Shown: in pieces, positions 54,501-62,748 of the stretch
How positions within the stretch are numbered: the stretch's first letter is position 1
Layout: each line of letters opens with the position of its first letter
Translations under genes and position numbers: made by a program
The notes under the pieces: generated by a model
The model's database searches: none
Told to the model about the DNA's origin: nothing
Seen by the model: the letters and a program-made list of their open reading frames with translations, nothing else
Source of the DNA: Deltaproteobacteria bacterium
GTDB lineage: Bacteria > Myxococcota_A > UBA9160 > UBA4427
DNA length: 64,000 nt
Direction of reading: 5' to 3'
NCBI GenBank assembly: GCA_002719955.1
Contig: PBFW01000037.1
Span: 36,781-100,780, forward strand

Positions 54501-54793
54501 TCGTCTTGGACACGGCTCTCGACGACGAACTTCGGCGTGAGGGCGTCGCGCGCGATGCGATCAGTCTATTCAACAAGATTCGCAAGGACAGGGGCTTTGA
54601 GGTTTCGGATCGGGTCCGGATCGAGTGGAGCTGTGAGGGGACGGAAATTGCCGCCGCCCTCGCTGCGCACGGCGATCTGATCGCTCGAGAAATCCTGGCG
54701 GTAGAATTTTCAGAAGTGGGCGGGGTTGCCGGAGCGGAGGAGCTGGAGCTCGGCGGCCTGCCGCTTCGCTATTCGATCGTGCGCCACGAGTGA
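51533..54793 (+). CDS. ileS: Isoleucyl-tRNA synthetase, eukaryote-like (type 2)
   Basis: This 1086-residue class I synthetase charges tRNA-Ile. The HIGH-equivalent is HYGH (66-69, in TPHYGHLLAG), followed by RRFGWDCHGLPIEALAQ. The CP1 editing domain has WTTTPWTLPENLALCVG and the DDFVTTEDGTGIVHMAPAYG block. KMSKR lies at about 633-637. YSCKLATPLSNFEANQNYKDV and the long C-terminus (anticodon-binding plus extra domains, ending GLPLRYSIVRHE) mark the eukaryotic/archaeal-like IleS2 type, associated with natural mupirocin tolerance. ATG 51533 follows a longer frame from 51461 that is not conserved. Length agrees with IleS2. Confidence 0.93.
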   Translation: MSAPSKEEGEAVFERVEASADFPAMEREILAFWEEADAFTESNRRREGTPDFIFYDGPPFATGTPHYGHLLAGTIKDIVPRFWNMRGHHVERRFGWDCHGLPIEALAQEALGLAGTGEILDRGVDVFNEKCRDMVQTYVEEWRKTVSRMGRWVDFDNDYKTMDVDFMETVWWVFKQLWEKDRVYKSYRIMPYSCKLATPLSNFEANQNYKDVQDPSITIRLRVTEGAERIAPDLSSHASLFMTAWTTTPWTLPENLALCVGPGVGYVLVEDLESGDHLVFAEGCLAAYDKKLGKALAQEGAGEGTAGTRYRFVSRLLASDLVGSRYEPLFPYFADQPNSFVVLEDDFVTTEDGTGIVHMAPAYGEDDFRVCRAAGIDLVDPLDSEARFREPVSDYVGLLCKEADKRIIKRLKDEGKLLQQSTIEHSYPFCERTDTPLIYRAIEAWYVRVEDLRDDLVSNNEEIGWIPQNVGANRFGNWLKDANDWNISRNRFWGSCIPVWVNVDDPTDTICVGSRAELEKISGEAVDDLHKHIVDRVVIERDGKTYRRTPEVLDCWFESGSMPYAQQHFPFADPAGRVPDLDSFFPADFIAEGLDQTRGWFYTLLVLGTSLFGKSPYKNVIVNGLILASDGKKMSKRLKNYPDPNEILEVFGADALRAYMINSPVVRAEELRFDEAGLKEIVRTVVLPYWNVLSFFTTYAAIDGYDPRSWRAAPLEERSELDRWILSVLQSLARDVNSEMEGYRLYAVVPRLVSFIDDLTNWYIRRSRARFWKTEDDRDKTNAFATLYEVLATFSKILAPFMPFLTEEVYQRLVRRVDDASPASIHWCDYPRAEVSRIDAGLERRMATVRAVSTIGRRVREDHRIKVRQPLRELTVVHRDASVRRDVEMAGALIAEELNVKSVTVEADESAFASVAVKPNFKTLGKRCGPKLKKIGPALGEWGFEEVARLEAGESIEVVGEAIGLEDVLLQRSATECAATAMATDGEYTVVLDTALDDELRREGVARDAISLFNKIRKDRGFEVSDRVRIEWSCEGTEIAAALAAHGDLIAREILAVEFSEVGGVAGAEELELGGLPLRYSIVRHE

Positions 54794-54811
54794 GTCATTG
54801 GAGGAGAGCGG

Positions 54812-55510
54812 ATGCCCTTCGTCAAGAGTGAAATGCGGCAAGGGGTTTGCGTGCTGCGGCTGGATCACGGCAAGCCCAATTCGATCTCACAGGCGGTTGC
54901 GGAGGAGCTGATTGCTGCGCTCGAAGAGGCCGAGAAGAGCGAGGAGGTGCAGGCGATCATCCTGCTCGGCAAGCCAGGCATGTTCAGTGGAGGCTTCGAT
55001 CTGCCCACGATGGCGGAGGGACCCGTCGCTGCGGCCGCCATGGTCAAGGCCGGAGGGCAGCTCCTCGTGTCGATCTACGGCCACCCGAAGCCCGTCGTCC
55101 TTGGCTGTACGGGACATGCGATCGCGATGGGTGCATTCATGGTGATGGCGGGAGATTTTCGGATCGCTGCGCGCGGCGCCTTCAAGATCGGCGCGAACGA
55201 GACAGCAATCGGAATGACGCTGCCGATCTTCGCCACCGAACTCGCTCGTGCCTGTCTGTCGAAGCGCCACCTGGACCGCGCGATCATCCAATCGACGATC
55301 TACGACCCGGAGGGGGCGCTCGATGCGGGCTTCCTCGATCGCCTGGTCGAGCCCGATCGCGTCGAAGCCGAGGCGCTCGAAGTCGCGGTGCAGCTGGCGG
55401 GTCTCAAACAGCCGGCTTTCCGGAACAATAAGCGGCTCGTTCGCGGGGCGACCGTCGATCGAATCCTCTCGACGCTGGAGGAGAATATCGAGCAGCTCAT
55501 GCCGAGCTAG
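54812..55510 (+). CDS. Crotonase-family protein, lacking usual catalytic glutamates
   Basis: This 232-residue protein 18 bases after ileS has the crotonase core: VCVLRLDHGKPNSISQAVAEEL, GMFSGGFDLPTMAE (oxyanion loop) and KPVVLGCTGHAIAMGAFMVMAGDFRIAA. The region where hydratases carry Glu at GGG(C/T)EL is AMGAFM, and the second Glu position is ANETAIGMTLP. It is therefore more like isomerases/hydrolases of the superfamily than a classic hydratase. The final helices (SKRHLDRAIIQSTIYDPEGAL) are intact. GGAGGAG precedes the ATG (GAGGAGAGCGGATG). Likely co-transcribed with ileS by proximity, but functionally part of the catabolic region. Confidence 0.85.
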   Translation: MPFVKSEMRQGVCVLRLDHGKPNSISQAVAEELIAALEEAEKSEEVQAIILLGKPGMFSGGFDLPTMAEGPVAAAAMVKAGGQLLVSIYGHPKPVVLGCTGHAIAMGAFMVMAGDFRIAARGAFKIGANETAIGMTLPIFATELARACLSKRHLDRAIIQSTIYDPEGALDAGFLDRLVEPDRVEAEALEVAVQLAGLKQPAFRNNKRLVRGATVDRILSTLEENIEQLMPS

Positions 55511-55563
55511 AGTGCTCTCACGTCGAGCGCGCGCTGCGCGTTTCGACTCCCGATCCCCCCCAG

Positions 55564-55668
55564 GAGGATGGTTTTGCGCCGGGATATTATTCTATCCTCT
55601 TCGAAGATCCCGATGGAATCCGGATCGAAGTCAACCACGTCCCGGTTCGTGGTCACCTGAAAGAATGA
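55564..55668 (+). pseudogene. C-terminal remnant of a VOC (glyoxalase/dioxygenase) protein
   Basis: A short frame reading EDGFAPGYYSILFEDPDGIR, then IEVNHVP to TGA 55666-55668, is the unmistakable end of a vicinal-oxygen-chelate domain (YYSxFFEDPDGIRLEV). No start codon or N-terminal half is present upstream; the preceding 50 bases are unrelated sequence. It is a gene fragment left between the crotonase and the molybdopterin enzyme, suggesting past deletion at this spot. Confidence 0.7.
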
Positions 55669-55696
55669 GGATGCCGGGCGGGCGCCATGGCTCACG

Positions 55697-55711
55697 ACCG
55701 GGCCACCCGGT
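55697..55711. terminator. Short hairpin with T-rich flank between convergent genes
   Basis: ACCGGG (55697-55702) pairs with CCCGGT (55706-55711) around CCA, then ATTTCC and further T-rich sequence up to 55740 on the plus strand. It separates the crotonase/VOC remnant from the convergent molybdopterin oxidoreductase. Confidence 0.5.
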
Positions 55712-55741
55712 ATTTCCATCATCTGATTTCTTGTCTGTTTG

Positions 55742-57997
55742 CTAGGTCGCTGAGATTTCGACCGGAATGCCGTTGGCGACATGGGTCCCCGACGGTACGT
55801 CGAGCACGTTTTCGTCGGTCAGATAATTCGAGCAGACACCCGGCTGCTTGGCCTGCGCAACCGAGAGCCTTACGCCCGTGAGCCGATGGCCATAGCCGTG
55901 GGGCAGACTCACGACGCCGGGCATCATCTCGTCGGTCGTTTGGCACTCGACTTCGATCTCTGCGATTCGCGACCGCACCCGCACGGTTCTTCCTGTTTCG
56001 ATGCCGAGCCGTTTCGCATCCACTGGATGAACGAGCAGCGTGCAGCGGTTCGGGCCCTTGGCGAGTGCCGGTAGATTATGCAGCCATGAGTTCATGTTTC
56101 GGATCTGACGTCGGCCGATCAGGACGAGTCGGTCGGGGCGGCTGTGCTCATCGAGGGCCGCTTCGAGGCGAGGGAGATCGGCCGTGATGTGAGGCGGACA
56201 GAGTTCGATTCGGTCTAGTGGCATCGCTTCGGGCAGGCGCGCCGCTTTCAACTCCCCGAGGTCGATCCCATGCTCCGCTGCACGGAGCTTGCGTAGATTG
56301 ATTCCGTCGCCATCTCCAGGTTCGAATTTGTCGCCGTAGGGCCCCGTGCGAACCATGCATTCGATCATACGCATCGGACCGTGCTCGTCCTGGAGCATGT
56401 CGAAAGCCGCTTCGGGGGTCACATTCGGGCAGCCGGTATCTGGACCGACCGTCATGCCGAGCAGGCCTTTGAGCATCATGTCATCGATGATTTCCCAGGA
56501 CGGGACTCCCGCCAATCGGGCCCCCAGTTCGCAGTAGATCCGCCACTGGTCGCGCTGGTCGTCGTCCGCTTCAAAGAGCCTGGGCGACCAGCGTGAGAAA
56601 TTCTGGACACTCGTCGTCTCGAAGAGAAAATCGTAGTTTTCGTGCTCGAGCTGGACGGTGCTCGGCATGATCAGGTCAGCATGTCGGGACGTCTCGTTCA
56701 GGTAGATATCGATGGAGAGCATGAAATCGAGCTCGTCGAGGGCCGCGGCGAGACGTTCGCCGTTCGGCGCCGAAAGAACGGGATTGCCCATCGTCGTGAC
56801 GAGGCCGCGCATGCGCTTTTCACCGGCGCTGGCCTCCTCTATTTCCTCCGCCAGCAGGCCACATGGGAGTTGGCCGCCGATCTCGGGAATGCCCTGGGCG
56901 ATCGTTTCGTAGCGGCTCTGCTCGAAGGCTTCTGCGGGCCGACCCGCCTCGCTGCGTCCCGTTGCCGAGCGCGTGAACATCATCCCGCCCTCGGCATCGA
57001 GGCGTCCCGTCAGCACGTTGACCACGTAGACCAGCCAGCTGGCCAGGCTACCGAATTCCTGGGTGCAGAGGCCGATACGGCCATACCAGGCGCCCTTGGC
57101 TGCACAGAAATCACGTACGAGTCCGCGCGTCGTTTCGGGAGCGATTCCGGTGGCCGCTGCGACGCGTTCCGGTGTATAGATATTCACGATCGCTTCGATT
57201 TCCTGGAGTCCGTCTGTAAAATCCGCGAGGCGGCCCGGGGCGACGAGTCCTTCCTCGAAGAGCACCTGACAGACCGCGAGCAGGAAATAGGCATCTGAAC
57301 CCGGCTTGATGAAGAGATGGTCGCTCGCGATCTGTGCGGTTTCGGTTCGGCGCGGATCGATCGTCACGACGCGTCCGCCCCGGTCGAGAATCGCGGTCAG
57401 ACGCTTCTTGGCGTTCGGTCCGGACATCAGGCTGCCCTGGGAGACCAGCGGATTGCCTCCCATGCAGACGAAGAATTCCGTGCGCTGGATGTCGGGGATC
57501 GGAAACATCCACGGATCTCCGAGCATCGTGTGCAGCGCAATGTTCTGGGGGAATTGGTCCATCGTCGCGGCGGAGAACGAGCGCTGTGTCGCGAGTCCGT
57601 TCATCACGGGTAGCAGATAGAGCTGGGCACCGACGTTATGTCCCGTCGGATTGCCGATATAGTATCCGTTCGCGTTGGCTCCATATTTTTCCTTGATCTC
57701 GAGCAGTCTGGAGGCGGCCAGATCCATCGCCTCGTCCCAGTCGATTTCGCTCCAACTTCCATCGGCATTCTTTCGGATGGGTTTCTTGAGGCGCTCCGGG
57801 TCCTCGTAGATCTCCTTGATCGCGTAGGCCTTGGGGCAGAGGTAGCCCTCGCTGCGTGGGTCCGCGGGGTCGCCTTCGATGCGAATGACGCTTCGGGTCT
57901 GCGAGTCGATTTCGATGCGCAGGCCGCAGCTGGCCTCGCAGGTCGGGCAGGATCGGAAGACGATGTGGGGCTCGGTGGAGCGGGTGGGGGCGGTCAT
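55742..57997 (-). CDS. Molybdopterin-dependent oxidoreductase (DMSO reductase superfamily)
   Basis: This 751-residue catalytic subunit binds a bis-molybdopterin guanine dinucleotide cofactor and one [4Fe-4S] cluster, with ligands Cys17, Cys20, Cys24 (CPTCEASC) and Cys54 (GYLCPKA). MPT contacts include IGNPTGHNVGAQLY, FFVCMGGNPLVSQGSLM and VVTIDPRRTETAQIASDHLFIKPGSD, and the C-terminal domain has VHPVDAKRLGIETGRTVRVRSR. No Tat signal, so it is cytoplasmic. Ser (VSQGS) or another residue rather than Cys/Sec appears at the expected Mo-ligand position. The reaction is unknown; relatives are annotated as formate-dehydrogenase-like or hydroxylating enzymes. It has no obvious partner subunit. Confidence 0.85.
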   Translation of the reverse strand: MTAPTRSTEPHIVFRSCPTCEASCGLRIEIDSQTRSVIRIEGDPADPRSEGYLCPKAYAIKEIYEDPERLKKPIRKNADGSWSEIDWDEAMDLAASRLLEIKEKYGANANGYYIGNPTGHNVGAQLYLLPVMNGLATQRSFSAATMDQFPQNIALHTMLGDPWMFPIPDIQRTEFFVCMGGNPLVSQGSLMSGPNAKKRLTAILDRGGRVVTIDPRRTETAQIASDHLFIKPGSDAYFLLAVCQVLFEEGLVAPGRLADFTDGLQEIEAIVNIYTPERVAAATGIAPETTRGLVRDFCAAKGAWYGRIGLCTQEFGSLASWLVYVVNVLTGRLDAEGGMMFTRSATGRSEAGRPAEAFEQSRYETIAQGIPEIGGQLPCGLLAEEIEEASAGEKRMRGLVTTMGNPVLSAPNGERLAAALDELDFMLSIDIYLNETSRHADLIMPSTVQLEHENYDFLFETTSVQNFSRWSPRLFEADDDQRDQWRIYCELGARLAGVPSWEIIDDMMLKGLLGMTVGPDTGCPNVTPEAAFDMLQDEHGPMRMIECMVRTGPYGDKFEPGDGDGINLRKLRAAEHGIDLGELKAARLPEAMPLDRIELCPPHITADLPRLEAALDEHSRPDRLVLIGRRQIRNMNSWLHNLPALAKGPNRCTLLVHPVDAKRLGIETGRTVRVRSRIAEIEVECQTTDEMMPGVVSLPHGYGHRLTGVRLSVAQAKQPGVCSNYLTDENVLDVPSGTHVANGIPVEISAT

Positions 57998-58088
57998 GGA
58001 TTGGGAATCTCCCGGACGGCGTGGGGTTTGCCTCGGACGAAATGGAGTCTATCGCAGGGGCATGTTGATGGAGTCGGTTCCGGGGCGG

Positions 58089-58970
58089 TCAGGCGTGGCG
58101 TCGCATTAGCCCCTCCTGGACCGCGGAAGCGACGAGCCGTCCATCGCGCGAATAGAAAAGAGCTCGTCCGAGAGCGCGAGAGTGCTTGAGAACCGGGCTG
58201 TCGTGGACGGCGTAGAGCCAGTCGTCGATCCGGAAATCGTCGTGGAACCAGATCGCGTGGTCGAGGCTCGCGGACTGCGTGCCCTCGTCCATGATGCCCC
58301 ACTCCATCGGATGCTGGGCGGCGATGACGATCGTCTGGTCGGATGTATAGGCGAGAATCGCGGCATGCAGTGCGGGTTCATCGGGGAGCGGGCCCCGTGC
58401 GCGAAACCATGCGCGGAGCTCCGGTCTGCGATCCGTCCCGCCAATCATGTCGAGGCCGTCCTCGACGAGAATCTGAATCGGCCCGCTGCCGAGCATGTCC
58501 TTACGAATCTCGAAACCCCTCGTCGCCATCGCGCGAATCAATCCGTCTTCGTATTCCTCCCCCGCCGGCTCCGTCGGGATCAAGGCATCGATCTGCCTAG
58601 CTGGACCCTCTTCGTGAACCTGGAAGGACATCGAGAGATTGAAGATCGGCGTGTCATCCTGGAGTGCGATGATGCGTCGGGTCGTAAAACTGCGGCCATC
58701 TCGAATTCGTTCGACAATATAGTCGATCGGCGTTTCGGGATCGCCCGGGCGCAGGAAATAGGAATGAGCGGAATGGACCGCGCGGTCCTCGACGGTTGAT
58801 TGTCCCGCGCGCATGGCTTGTGCGAAGACGAGCCCGCCGAAGATTCGACCATTCCCCGCGCGTTGGCTGCGGCCTCGGAAGACGTCGTTTCCCGCGGCGT
58901 TCGGGCCCACCGGTTCGAGGACGAGATGGCTCAGCAGATCGGAGAGTGGGTCATCGGAAGTGAACATCAT
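58089..58970 (-). CDS. tesB: Acyl-CoA thioesterase II
   Basis: This 293-residue double hot-dog thioesterase hydrolyses medium/long acyl-CoA. GRIFGGLVFAQAMRA and AHSYFLRPGDPETPIDYIVERIRDG are the TesB N-terminal signatures. The catalytic Asp lies in SLDHAIWFHDDFRIDDWL, and the Gln in VASAVQEGLMRR near the C-terminus. E. coli TesB is 286 residues. A second start (MFTS) lies one codon downstream. It is upstream of the molybdopterin gene in the same direction (90-base gap), and divergent from the amidohydrolase gene. It probably recycles CoA in the surrounding acyl-CoA pathway. Confidence 0.92.
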   Translation of the reverse strand: MMFTSDDPLSDLLSHLVLEPVGPNAAGNDVFRGRSQRAGNGRIFGGLVFAQAMRAGQSTVEDRAVHSAHSYFLRPGDPETPIDYIVERIRDGRSFTTRRIIALQDDTPIFNLSMSFQVHEEGPARQIDALIPTEPAGEEYEDGLIRAMATRGFEIRKDMLGSGPIQILVEDGLDMIGGTDRRPELRAWFRARGPLPDEPALHAAILAYTSDQTIVIAAQHPMEWGIMDEGTQSASLDHAIWFHDDFRIDDWLYAVHDSPVLKHSRALGRALFYSRDGRLVASAVQEGLMRRHA

Positions 58971-59115
58971 GAGGGGCCAAGGAGTAGCGAATTGGGGGAT
59001 TCCGAGCCCGCCCCGAGCCGTCTATTATTCTGGACCGCCTTCGAGATCTGGCACGATTCCTCGTGCTGGGTTGCCAAGGCGCCCCAAACCTCATCTCACG
59101 ACAAGGACCGTCTCG

Positions 59116-60300
59116 ATGGCTGATCTTCCCTTCCTTCTTTTTGACTCGGACAACCATTTCTATGAGGCCGAAGACGCGTTCACTCGCCATATGGATCCGC
59201 GCATGAAGAGGCGCTGCATGGATTGGGCGACCGTGAACGGTCGCAAGGAGCTGCTCGTCGCCGGTCAGGTGAATCGCTTCATTCCGAACCCGACCTTCGA
59301 TCCAGTGGCTCGCCCGGGTTGCCTAGACGACTATTTTCGCGGCATCAATCCGGAGGGAAAGAATATCCGCGAGGCGTTTGGTGCCCTAGAGCCGATCGAT
59401 CCGGTCTACCGCGATCGCGACCTCCGCCTTGAGAAGATGACCGAACAGCGGATCGAGAAGGCCATCTTCTTTCCGACATTGGCTGTCGGGATGGAGGAGG
59501 CGCTCAAGAACGATGTGGAAGCCGTGCATGCGGCTTTCGAGGCACTCAACCGATGGGTTGTCGACGATTGGGGCCTGGCCGATCAGGAGCGCATCTACTC
59601 CGCGCCCTATATCTCGCTGATGGATCTCGATCGCGGCATCAAGGAGCTCGAGTGGGTTCTCGAGAACGACGCTCGTTTCGTCGTGATGCGACCGTCTTTT
59701 GTTTACGGAAAGGGTGGCAGCCGTTCGCCGGCCGATCCCTATTTCGATCCCTTCTGGAAGATCGTGAACGACGAAGGTGTGACGATCGTGTACCACGGCG
59801 CCGATACCGGCTATGGCGAGTATATGGCGGATTGGGGCGAGGGCGGCACGATCGAAGCCTTCACCTCCTCCCCGATGCGCAGCGTCGCCATGACCCACAA
59901 GGCGCCCTTCGATCTGATGGCGGCGCTGATCTCGCATCGGCTCTTCGAGCGCTTCCCGAATCTTCGGATGGCGAGCATCGAGATGGGTGCGTTCTGGGTG
60001 GAATGGCTCCTTCAGTCGCTGGAACGAACCTACGGACAGGATCCGAACTATTTCTTCGAGGATCCGCTCGAGACCTTCCGTCGTCACATCTGGATCTCAC
60101 CCTTTCACGAGGACAGTCTGGTCGGGCTGAAGGATAAGCTCGGCGCCGAGAATATCCTGCTCGGTTCGGACTGGCCCCATGCGGAGGGATTGGCGGATCC
60201 GACGGAGTTTGCAAACGAACTCGATGGCTTCACGCCCGAGGAGGTCAAGAGGGTCATGCGCGATAATTGTCTCGGCCTGTCCGAACGACGACCCGCCTGA
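59116..60300 (+). CDS. Amidohydrolase-2 family metal-dependent hydrolase/decarboxylase
   Basis: This 394-residue TIM-barrel protein of the amidohydrolase_2 family includes LLFDSDNHFYEAEDAFTRHM at the start (metal-binding DxxxH variant), VTIVYHGADTGYGEYM, LRMASIEMGAFWVEWLLQSL and the conserved ILLGSDWPHAEGLADP containing the metal Asp. Members with this form decarboxylate or hydrolyse aromatic and enoyl acids. The frame from 58813 is longer but not conserved; ATG 59116 follows ACAAGGA. It begins a run of four same-strand catabolic genes. A second amidohydrolase-2 is partly visible at the right edge. Confidence 0.85.
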   Translation: MADLPFLLFDSDNHFYEAEDAFTRHMDPRMKRRCMDWATVNGRKELLVAGQVNRFIPNPTFDPVARPGCLDDYFRGINPEGKNIREAFGALEPIDPVYRDRDLRLEKMTEQRIEKAIFFPTLAVGMEEALKNDVEAVHAAFEALNRWVVDDWGLADQERIYSAPYISLMDLDRGIKELEWVLENDARFVVMRPSFVYGKGGSRSPADPYFDPFWKIVNDEGVTIVYHGADTGYGEYMADWGEGGTIEAFTSSPMRSVAMTHKAPFDLMAALISHRLFERFPNLRMASIEMGAFWVEWLLQSLERTYGQDPNYFFEDPLETFRRHIWISPFHEDSLVGLKDKLGAENILLGSDWPHAEGLADPTEFANELDGFTPEEVKRVMRDNCLGLSERRPA

Positions 60301-60331
60301 GAATCACCGAGGAAAGAAAAGGGAGAAACGA

Positions 60332-61426
60332 ATGCGCGCCGCACTGCTCGAGAAGAATCAACAACCCCTCGCTATCGTCGATGATCTCGACGTTCAGGAT
60401 CCCGGACCCGGCGAAGTGCTGGTCAAGGTGTCCCATTGCGGGATCTGTCACTCCGATCTGACGATCGTCGACATGCCGGGCGGAGGACAACTGCCCTGCG
60501 TGCTCGGTCACGAGGCGGCGGGGACGGTCGAGGAGATCGGCACGGGCGTCACGTTGCTCGCCAATGGTGACCGGGTCATGCTGACGCCGATCCCGACCTG
60601 TGGCGCCTGTTATTACTGCAGCCGCAATCAACCCTCGCTCTGCGTGGGCGGTCAGAATTTCATGACCGGCTTGCGGGCGGACGGCACTTCACCACTCTCC
60701 CGAGACGGAGAATTGGTCTATCACGGCTTCGGGCTCGGCGGCTGGGGAGAGTATAGTGTCGTTGACGAGCGCCGGGCGGTGAAGATCGATGGCGATACGC
60801 CGCTCGAGATCGCCTGCGTGGTGGGCTGTGCGATCCAGACAGGGGTCGGTGCGGTCCTGAATACGGCGCAGGTGGAAGAGGGTGCGACGGTCCTCGTGAC
60901 CGGTCTCGGGGGCATCGGCATTTCCATCGTCCAGGGCGCCCGACTCGCCAGCGCTGCGCGCATCATCGTTTCCGATCCCGTGGCGGAACGCCGAGACTAC
61001 GCAGCGAATTTTGGTGCGACGGATATTCTCGATCCGAACGAGGACGACGTGGTTGCGAAGACGATCGAACTGACCGGTGGAGTCGGGGTCGATTATGCCT
61101 TCGACGGAGCGGGGCACGAGGCCCTGATCGCCGATTGTATTGCCGCGACGCGGATGGGCGGAACCGTGACGATGGTGGGTGCGGCGATGGGGAAGCTCGA
61201 GATACCGATTCCGGCGCTCTTCCTGACACAGGAGAAGAAATTGCAGGGATGTCTGCTCGGCTCCTGCAATGGTCAGCGGGATATCCCGCGCTTTCTGGCG
61301 CTCTGGCGCAAGGGCGCACTCGATCTAGAGAGCATGATCACACATCGTCATCCGGTCGCGGATATCAATGTCGGTCTCGATGATATGCGCGCGGTACGAG
61401 GGCTCCGACACGTCCTCGAGTTCTAG
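60332..61426 (+). CDS. Zinc-dependent alcohol dehydrogenase (MDR, class III-like)
   Basis: This 364-residue NAD(P)-dependent dehydrogenase has catalytic Zn ligands at Cys36 (SHCGICHSD) and His60-Glu61 (LGHEAAG), and four structural Zn cysteines at 90, 93, 96 and 104 (PTCGACYYCSRNQPSLC). VLVTGLGGIGISIVQGA is the Rossmann motif with an Asp (IIVSDP) at the strand end suggesting NAD over NADP. The C-terminal GCLLGSCNGQRDIPRF replaces the usual GSxxG loop. SD GGGAGA precedes ATG 60332. It follows the amidohydrolase by 31 bases, so they should be co-transcribed. Confidence 0.9.
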   Translation: MRAALLEKNQQPLAIVDDLDVQDPGPGEVLVKVSHCGICHSDLTIVDMPGGGQLPCVLGHEAAGTVEEIGTGVTLLANGDRVMLTPIPTCGACYYCSRNQPSLCVGGQNFMTGLRADGTSPLSRDGELVYHGFGLGGWGEYSVVDERRAVKIDGDTPLEIACVVGCAIQTGVGAVLNTAQVEEGATVLVTGLGGIGISIVQGARLASAARIIVSDPVAERRDYAANFGATDILDPNEDDVVAKTIELTGGVGVDYAFDGAGHEALIADCIAATRMGGTVTMVGAAMGKLEIPIPALFLTQEKKLQGCLLGSCNGQRDIPRFLALWRKGALDLESMITHRHPVADINVGLDDMRAVRGLRHVLEF

Positions 61427-61440
61427 ACCAATCGGGAGAC

Positions 61441-61459
61441 CCCCCGGCTCTGCCGGGGG
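61441..61459. terminator. GC-rich hairpin after the alcohol dehydrogenase
   Basis: CCCCCGGC (61441-61448) and GCCGGGGG (61452-61459) form an 8-bp stem with loop TCT, beginning 14 bases after the dehydrogenase stop. There is no T-run; it could partially terminate before the downstream MDR gene. Confidence 0.5.
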
Positions 61460-61525
61460 AGGAGTCACTTCTGATCACCGCCGAAAGACGCGTCAGTCCA
61501 GCGTGCACCACGGGGAGGAGATGGG

Positions 61526-62566
61526 ATGAAAGCCTGGAGAGTCGTTCGAAAGGCGCGCCCGATCGAGGCACTCGAACTTCTCGATGTCGATCGCCCCGAG
61601 CCCGGTCCCGGCGAGCTTCGAGCTCACGTGGCGACGACCGCCTGTAATTTTAACGAAGTCGATGGGTGTCATGGTCGCTATCAGACGGTCGATCCGCCCC
61701 TGCCCTATACGCTCGGGATGGAGGCCGTTGGCGTCGTCGATGCCGTAGGCGAGGGTGCCGAGGCGTGGCTTCATCATCGGGTGATGTTGACCGGTGTCGG
61801 CGCGACCGGTGCTCACGCAGAGTATGTGATCGGGGGCCAGGAGATGGCCTTCGACTGTCCCGACACCCTCGACGATGTAGAGGGGGCGGCCTTCTATTTC
61901 CCTTTTCATGTGGCCTACGTCTCGCTGATCGAAAGGGGTCGGTTGCGCGCGGGAGAGACGGCGCTCGTCCATGCGGGGGCGGGGGGGGTCGGATCGGCGG
62001 CGATCCAGCTCGCGAAAGCCCAGGGCGCAAGAGTGATCGCGACGGCGGGCAGCGCCGAGAAGCTCGATTTCTGCCGTAAGCTCGGAGCGGATGTGGCGAT
62101 CAACTATCGAGACGGCGACTTCAGCGCCGCGATTTCCGACGCGACACAGGGCCGAGGGGTCGATGTCGCCTGTGATCTCGTGGGCGGTGAGGTGACTCGC
62201 AAAACGATGGGCTGCATGGCCTACGGTGGGCGCCTGATGATGACGGGGTTCTCGGGCGGGATCGAAGCCGAGGACGAGAGCGGGCTCGTCCCGCGTTCGA
62301 TCATCTTCGGGAATTTTGCGCTCGTCGGTGTCCTCATGGCCTACGGGGACCCCGACAAATATGGGCGGATCGGAATCCATGTCGTGCCGCGGGAGCGTGG
62401 GGAAGCGATTCATGATGCGCTGCTCGACCTGTACGCACGAAATCAGATCCACCCTGTCGTTGGCCGCCGGGCCTCGTTTGCCGAGCTGCCGCAAGAACTC
62501 GAGCGGATGGAGCGCCGGGAGACGATGGGACGCACGATCCTCGACTGGGAGTCTGCTGGGTCATGA
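61526..62566 (+). CDS. Quinone-oxidoreductase-like MDR protein
   Basis: This 346-residue medium-chain reductase of the zeta-crystallin/quinone oxidoreductase type lacks zinc cysteines. VATTACNFNEVDGCHGRYQ, PPLPYTLGMEAVGVVDAVGEG and LVHAGAGGVGSAAIQLAKA (AxxGxxGxxA-type nucleotide loop) are diagnostic; VIATAGSAEKLDFCRKLGAD follows. It probably reduces enoyl/quinone substrates with NADPH. GAGGAG lies just before ATG 61526. The hairpin upstream may separate its transcription from the alcohol dehydrogenase, though strand and theme are shared. Confidence 0.88.
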   Translation: MKAWRVVRKARPIEALELLDVDRPEPGPGELRAHVATTACNFNEVDGCHGRYQTVDPPLPYTLGMEAVGVVDAVGEGAEAWLHHRVMLTGVGATGAHAEYVIGGQEMAFDCPDTLDDVEGAAFYFPFHVAYVSLIERGRLRAGETALVHAGAGGVGSAAIQLAKAQGARVIATAGSAEKLDFCRKLGADVAINYRDGDFSAAISDATQGRGVDVACDLVGGEVTRKTMGCMAYGGRLMMTGFSGGIEAEDESGLVPRSIIFGNFALVGVLMAYGDPDKYGRIGIHVVPRERGEAIHDALLDLYARNQIHPVVGRRASFAELPQELERMERRETMGRTILDWESAGS

Positions 62567-62748
62567 GAGATCCCTCGCAGCCCCGGATTTCGGGCGCCCT
62601 CGGGCTTTTCGGTGGCCAGCGGGAAAGGGGGGTGGCTCGAAGGGAGGGCCGGTGGCCCGTTGCTCTGCGAGACCACTTCCATAGACTTGTCGAGGTTCCC
62701 GCCTGACTATCCCGTCCGACGACCCCGCCAGACCAGGAGAGCTTTTTC

